Part shown: in pieces, positions 59,923 to 63,079 of the stretch
How positions within the stretch are numbered: position 1 is the stretch's first letter
Layout: each line of letters opens with the position of its first letter
Origin: Podaxis mareebaensis
Taxonomy: Eukaryota > Basidiomycota > Agaricomycetes > Agaricales > Agaricaceae
Assembly: GCA_018524725.1 (NCBI GenBank)
Contig: JAEUWP010000598.1
Location: 1-63,079, forward strand
Direction: 5' to 3'
DNA length: 63,079 nt
Notes under the pieces: model-generated
What the model was told of the DNA's origin: nothing
Seen by the model: only the letters and a program-made list of their open reading frames with translations
Database searches by the model: none
Position numbers and translations under genes: made by a program

Positions 59923-60434
59923 AGATATGGAACGGAGTGGGTTGCTGGAACGTTGCAAGTCCACAAATCAAGTTCAGGTTCGTGTTGTCGTTATTGCCAC
60001 GTGACTGTATTCCTGTATTGATATTGATTCCACCCACACCTGAAGAAGTTGATGTCGGTTTGACGTCAATACCCCCGCCGCAGTTTGTATTCCGTCGTCT
60101 GGTATTCATTCTATTGTTTGCTAACCACTCTCACGCACAGATCGGCTGTTTACTCTAAGAAAATATAAATGACCTAGGTGTCCAAGCTCACAAAGCGTTA
60201 CCCTGATCTTTGCGGCTATGTAACTGTCAATGCGTCTCGGAATCGAATCTGCAAGGCCGAGAAAGGACGTCCGACTCTATTCTATTAGCTTTCTAGCCAC
60301 ACACGAGTGAAATTTTAACATGACCGTGAATTTCAAGAATCCACGACTATATAATGACTCTCACTCTGGGGGCTCGGCTTTCCTTACCTCTCAACCTCTT
60401 CTCACTTCTCCTCGCCTGGACGTTCTCATACAAT
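59923..60434. promoter_or_regulatory. divergent intergenic region, RING and C2H2 genes
   Basis: No coding frame supported. It lies between two divergent start codons, so it should contain both promoters. A TATATAATG word at 60348-60356 precedes the alternative C2H2 start. Confidence 0.4.
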
Positions 60435-61367
60435 ATGTCTAGTAAATCCCTCGAGCACAACTCCCCAAATCCTACCCTTCACTCGGCTGACGGCGTACTC
60501 GTACCAGTATACTTTACTTGTCGATTATGTCCCAAGACTTTTGCAACAATGGGGGACGTCAAACGACATCACAGGAAGGAACATGGCGGAACCTTTCCTA
60601 AGTGAGTCTAATATTTCCTGCAAAAGACTGGGCTTAACGGACCTCTACAGACAATTTTGCCCTTATGCTACTCTGGGAAAGTGTAAGCATAAGAGTGATA
60701 AAACTGGCAATATGGCCAACCACATTCGTACCCAGTGCGTCTTCTCTACTTGTTCATCCCTAATATAAGGCTGTCTAACATGGATGAGTAGTACCAAGGA
60801 GAAGCCTTATGGCTGCCCTTTGTGCTCTAGTGCATTCTCAGACCCTTCGTCGCGCAATCGACACACTAAGACACATGTAAGTGACTCTCCTTGGCGAATC
60901 GTCAGTGTGGCTGAGTATACTCCTAGCGCAAGCAGAAACACTCAGAGTGTCTTACGAGCACCATACGGAAAGGAGCTTCTCATCCCCCCTCGAAACCCCC
61001 AGTTCACGGCAAACCAACACCGCCCTACACAATTCCCACTGCCGTTCCTCCCCAGTTCGCCCAGAGCCACCATACTGCCGGCTCAGCACTATTTCCGCCA
61101 TATACAACCTCAACCGCTATGTCCCAGTCTTCCCTCAGCGGTCCTGCTATGGACCCCTCCCTGCTAACGGCTGACAGGGCAAGCAATTGCATGCCTTTTG
61201 ACCCTGACGCTCTACCTGGATTCTCGCCACCATCCAGTACTGCTCCCGGTCTCAATGTCGTCCAATCACTTAGCGGCAATGCTCCGTACACCTTCCCTTA
61301 CAGTTTCGTAGCAAACACCCTCTATGGCCAGATGTTCCTGATGCCTGGGAACGACGCACTGCAGTGA
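60435..61367 (+). CDS. C2H2 zinc-finger protein
   Basis: Four exons. Fingers in order: FTCRLCPKTFATMGDVKRHH (with RKEH), a looser FCPYATLGKCKHKSDKTGNM with NHIRTH completed across an intron, and YGCPLCSSAFSDPSSRNRHT with KTH. The linker THTKEKPYGC is a classic TGEKPY-like joint. The C-terminal half is Pro/Ser/Thr-rich (PPSKPPVHGKPTPPYTIP) and ends NDALQ* at 61367. About 240 residues. Start at 60435 (MSSKSLEHN) is preferred because the upstream ATG at 60354 would add a signal-like hydrophobic leader that does not suit a nuclear protein. Probably a transcription factor; targets unknown. Confidence 0.75.
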
Positions 61368-62313
61368 TTGCAAATCGCTCGCTCACAAAGTTCACACCCG
61401 AACTTCATCGCTCGCTCGGTCTCAGGACACACACCATTCCCTCATACCCGCCGTTCTACAACACACCGTCACCCTACGTAGTCCTGAATTCCCGAGCTTG
61501 AAGATCTGTATTTCTTTTCACCCGTCGTCATCTACTAGATGATGCTGGCAATCGTAGATCATTTGAGCTTGTGTTTCCGCCTCTGATATTGTCTTATTTC
61601 ACTCAAGAGTAGATCATCAATGTCCACTCGCTTCCCTTAAACATCTCTCTCTTTCCGTAATCGGGCACTCCGGACGTCTTTTCCTTTAATCTTGGATTGA
61701 TTCCTAGGAGTAGCTGCATATATGGGACCTAAACATTCGAATTTCCCCACCGGATTGTTCGGTTTTTAGTTTAGATTGATATCTATTTGTTTTGGCATTC
61801 AACACCTTGATTCCGAACACGTAGATGCACAACTGACAGCCATAGAGTGTTCCAGCTCTCTTATATGTGACTACCTTTTCACTCGTAATGGTTAGACAGC
61901 TACCTGACCCCTACTCTCTGACGTACACTTAGTCCCAGGGAGGAATGTCCATCCGGGACAATACCTATACCTGACCGAACCCCCTAGATATCTAATGAAG
62001 AAAAAATAGCAGCGGTGTCAGCAAACTGAGGCCAAGTGTGATCGAGTTCATTAAGTTGCTAAACCCAAGAACAGAGGTGTGGAAGGGAGCTGTTAGAAAA
62101 ACTCAGATTCCCCAACGTTTATGGCAGGGCGTTCCGAGCGGCTGGCGGACATGGCCCATAATATGATATGTGGCTATATAAGTATGATCCCTTGCCCGAT
62201 TTGGGGGGTGCTTTTGATCGGCCACTGAATATCTTAAGTCTGATAACCCTCACATTTAAGACCGCGCAATCTCATTGCTTCTACATTACCTCGCTCTCAT
62301 TGTGTTAGCCACT
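61368..62313. other. intergenic
   Basis: No gene, RNA or repeat recognised. A short repeated motif of the form CGCTCGCT occurs near 61377-61415. Confidence 0.4.
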
Positions 62314-63079
62314 ATGGAGCCTCTGCCCATACTCCCACTTCCTCTTCCACCAAACCGACCACCCTCTGGATATGGCTGGGAAGAATGCGATATGTCGGTT
62401 TTGTCGACAACCACGGCGTTTGGCACTGGTATTGATAAACGAGACACATTCCTTGGACAGCGTCGCTGCATCATATGTGGGGTGTCAGGTCATACGGTTC
62501 TCCAGCATTGCCACATTATCAGGCAATCAGAGCTGCAAATTGTAAGTCGAACACGCATATGAGCCGGTCTGAGGCTAACTCGAAATATAGTGGAACAATC
62601 TCAGGGCCCGCCATTGGGTTCCTTTGCAGGCCAAGGCTGAACCCCAACATGAACCTCGCAATGGCCTGCTGATGTGTGCCAACCACCACCTATGGTTTGA
62701 TGATTATGCTTTCTTCATACGTTTCGTCCCCGATGTGAGTACGTTTTGTCTTTTTTGGGCGACGTATTCACAAGAAACAGACTCAGAAGTTCATGTTTAT
62801 CAACTATTCCAATTGGCCCTCACTTCAGCAATTCCATGGCAAAGCCATTGGCCTCGATATCAGGGATCGCCATGCTCCTTTCCCATCCCTATTCATTCTC
62901 CACGAGATGCGTGTCCGTGGGTTCCACCCCTTCGAACCCATCCGACCAGCCATGCCCAATGGCAACCCTTGGCAAGATTGGATCACATCGGATGACTTGT
63001 TCGATGACGTGTCAGGTTCTTTCAAACGTGACAGCCCACCAGACAACAGAGGCAACAGCGACAACGGCTTCTCTGCGCA
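62314..63079 (+). CDS. HNH nuclease-domain protein (right-edge partial)
   Basis: Exons give MEPLPILPLPLPPNRPP, RRCIICGVSGHTVLQHCHII, ARHWVPLQAKAEPQHEPRNG, LLMCANHHLWFDDYAFFIRF and HEMRVRGFHPFEPIRPAMPN, then run off the window. CxxC, the HxH-like QHCHII and the NGLLMCANHHLWFD block are the signature of the fungal HNH_2-type domain, a zinc-stabilised beta-beta-alpha metal nuclease fold. Two GT..AG introns (62540-62590 and 62734-62780, approximate) are needed. Start at 62314; an ATG at 62275 would add a hydrophobic leader. Such stand-alone HNH proteins are numerous in agaricomycetes and their role is not established. Confidence 0.75.

Overview
The window looks like nuclear DNA of an agaricomycete (mushroom-forming basidiomycete). 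Coding regions are broken by many short GT..AG introns of about 50-60 bp. Gene types are typical of that group: a tandem array of 'FGHGRHACPGRFFA'-type cytochrome P450s, DUF6534-type multi-pass membrane proteins, an F-box protein, an HNH protein and a GH5 sterylglucosidase-like enzyme. All gene models were spliced by eye, mostly by comparing paralogues inside the window, so exon edges are proposals.

Layout. 0-22 kb is an accessory block. It begins with the tail of a membrane protein at the left edge, then carries four P450 genes on the minus strand (0.86-3.0, 3.9-6.1, 14.1-16.3 and 17.1-19.2 kb). Upstream DNA of these P450s is also duplicated. Between them lie eroded repeat units and one member (A1) of a small gene family not recognised here. 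22-26.7 kb is a CpG-poor, TpG/CpA-rich tract that nevertheless holds a largely open DUF6534-type gene and a 43-bp tandem repeat. 26.7-28.7 kb is an F-box gene. 28.7-40.3 kb is gene-poor apart from the second member (A2) of the unrecognised family. 40.3-43.5 kb encodes a GH5 glucosidase, followed by tRNA-Glu(UUC), a fifth P450 on the plus strand, and a ~565-bp hAT-like miniature element with terminal inverted repeats and an 8-bp direct repeat. 49.4-63 kb is a dense run of ordinary genes: a second DUF6534-type protein, THI20-like thiamin salvage, endonuclease III, a TPR/CCCH protein with a triplicated C-terminal module, a RING/coiled-coil protein, a C2H2 zinc-finger protein and an HNH protein that runs off the right edge.

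How the genes may relate. The five P450s keep membrane anchor, ExxR, PERF-like and heme motifs and the same intron splitting the heme-cysteine codon, so they are one recent family expansion. No terpene synthase, polyketide synthase or other scaffold enzyme was seen, so this is a P450 array rather than a complete biosynthetic cluster. The most notable unexplained signal is the pair A1/A2 (11.3-12.0 kb plus strand; 35.7-36.5 kb minus strand). Their sequence is diverged, but they share an aligned N-terminus, a 15-nt microexon, an exon of exactly 126 nt and a similar last exon.
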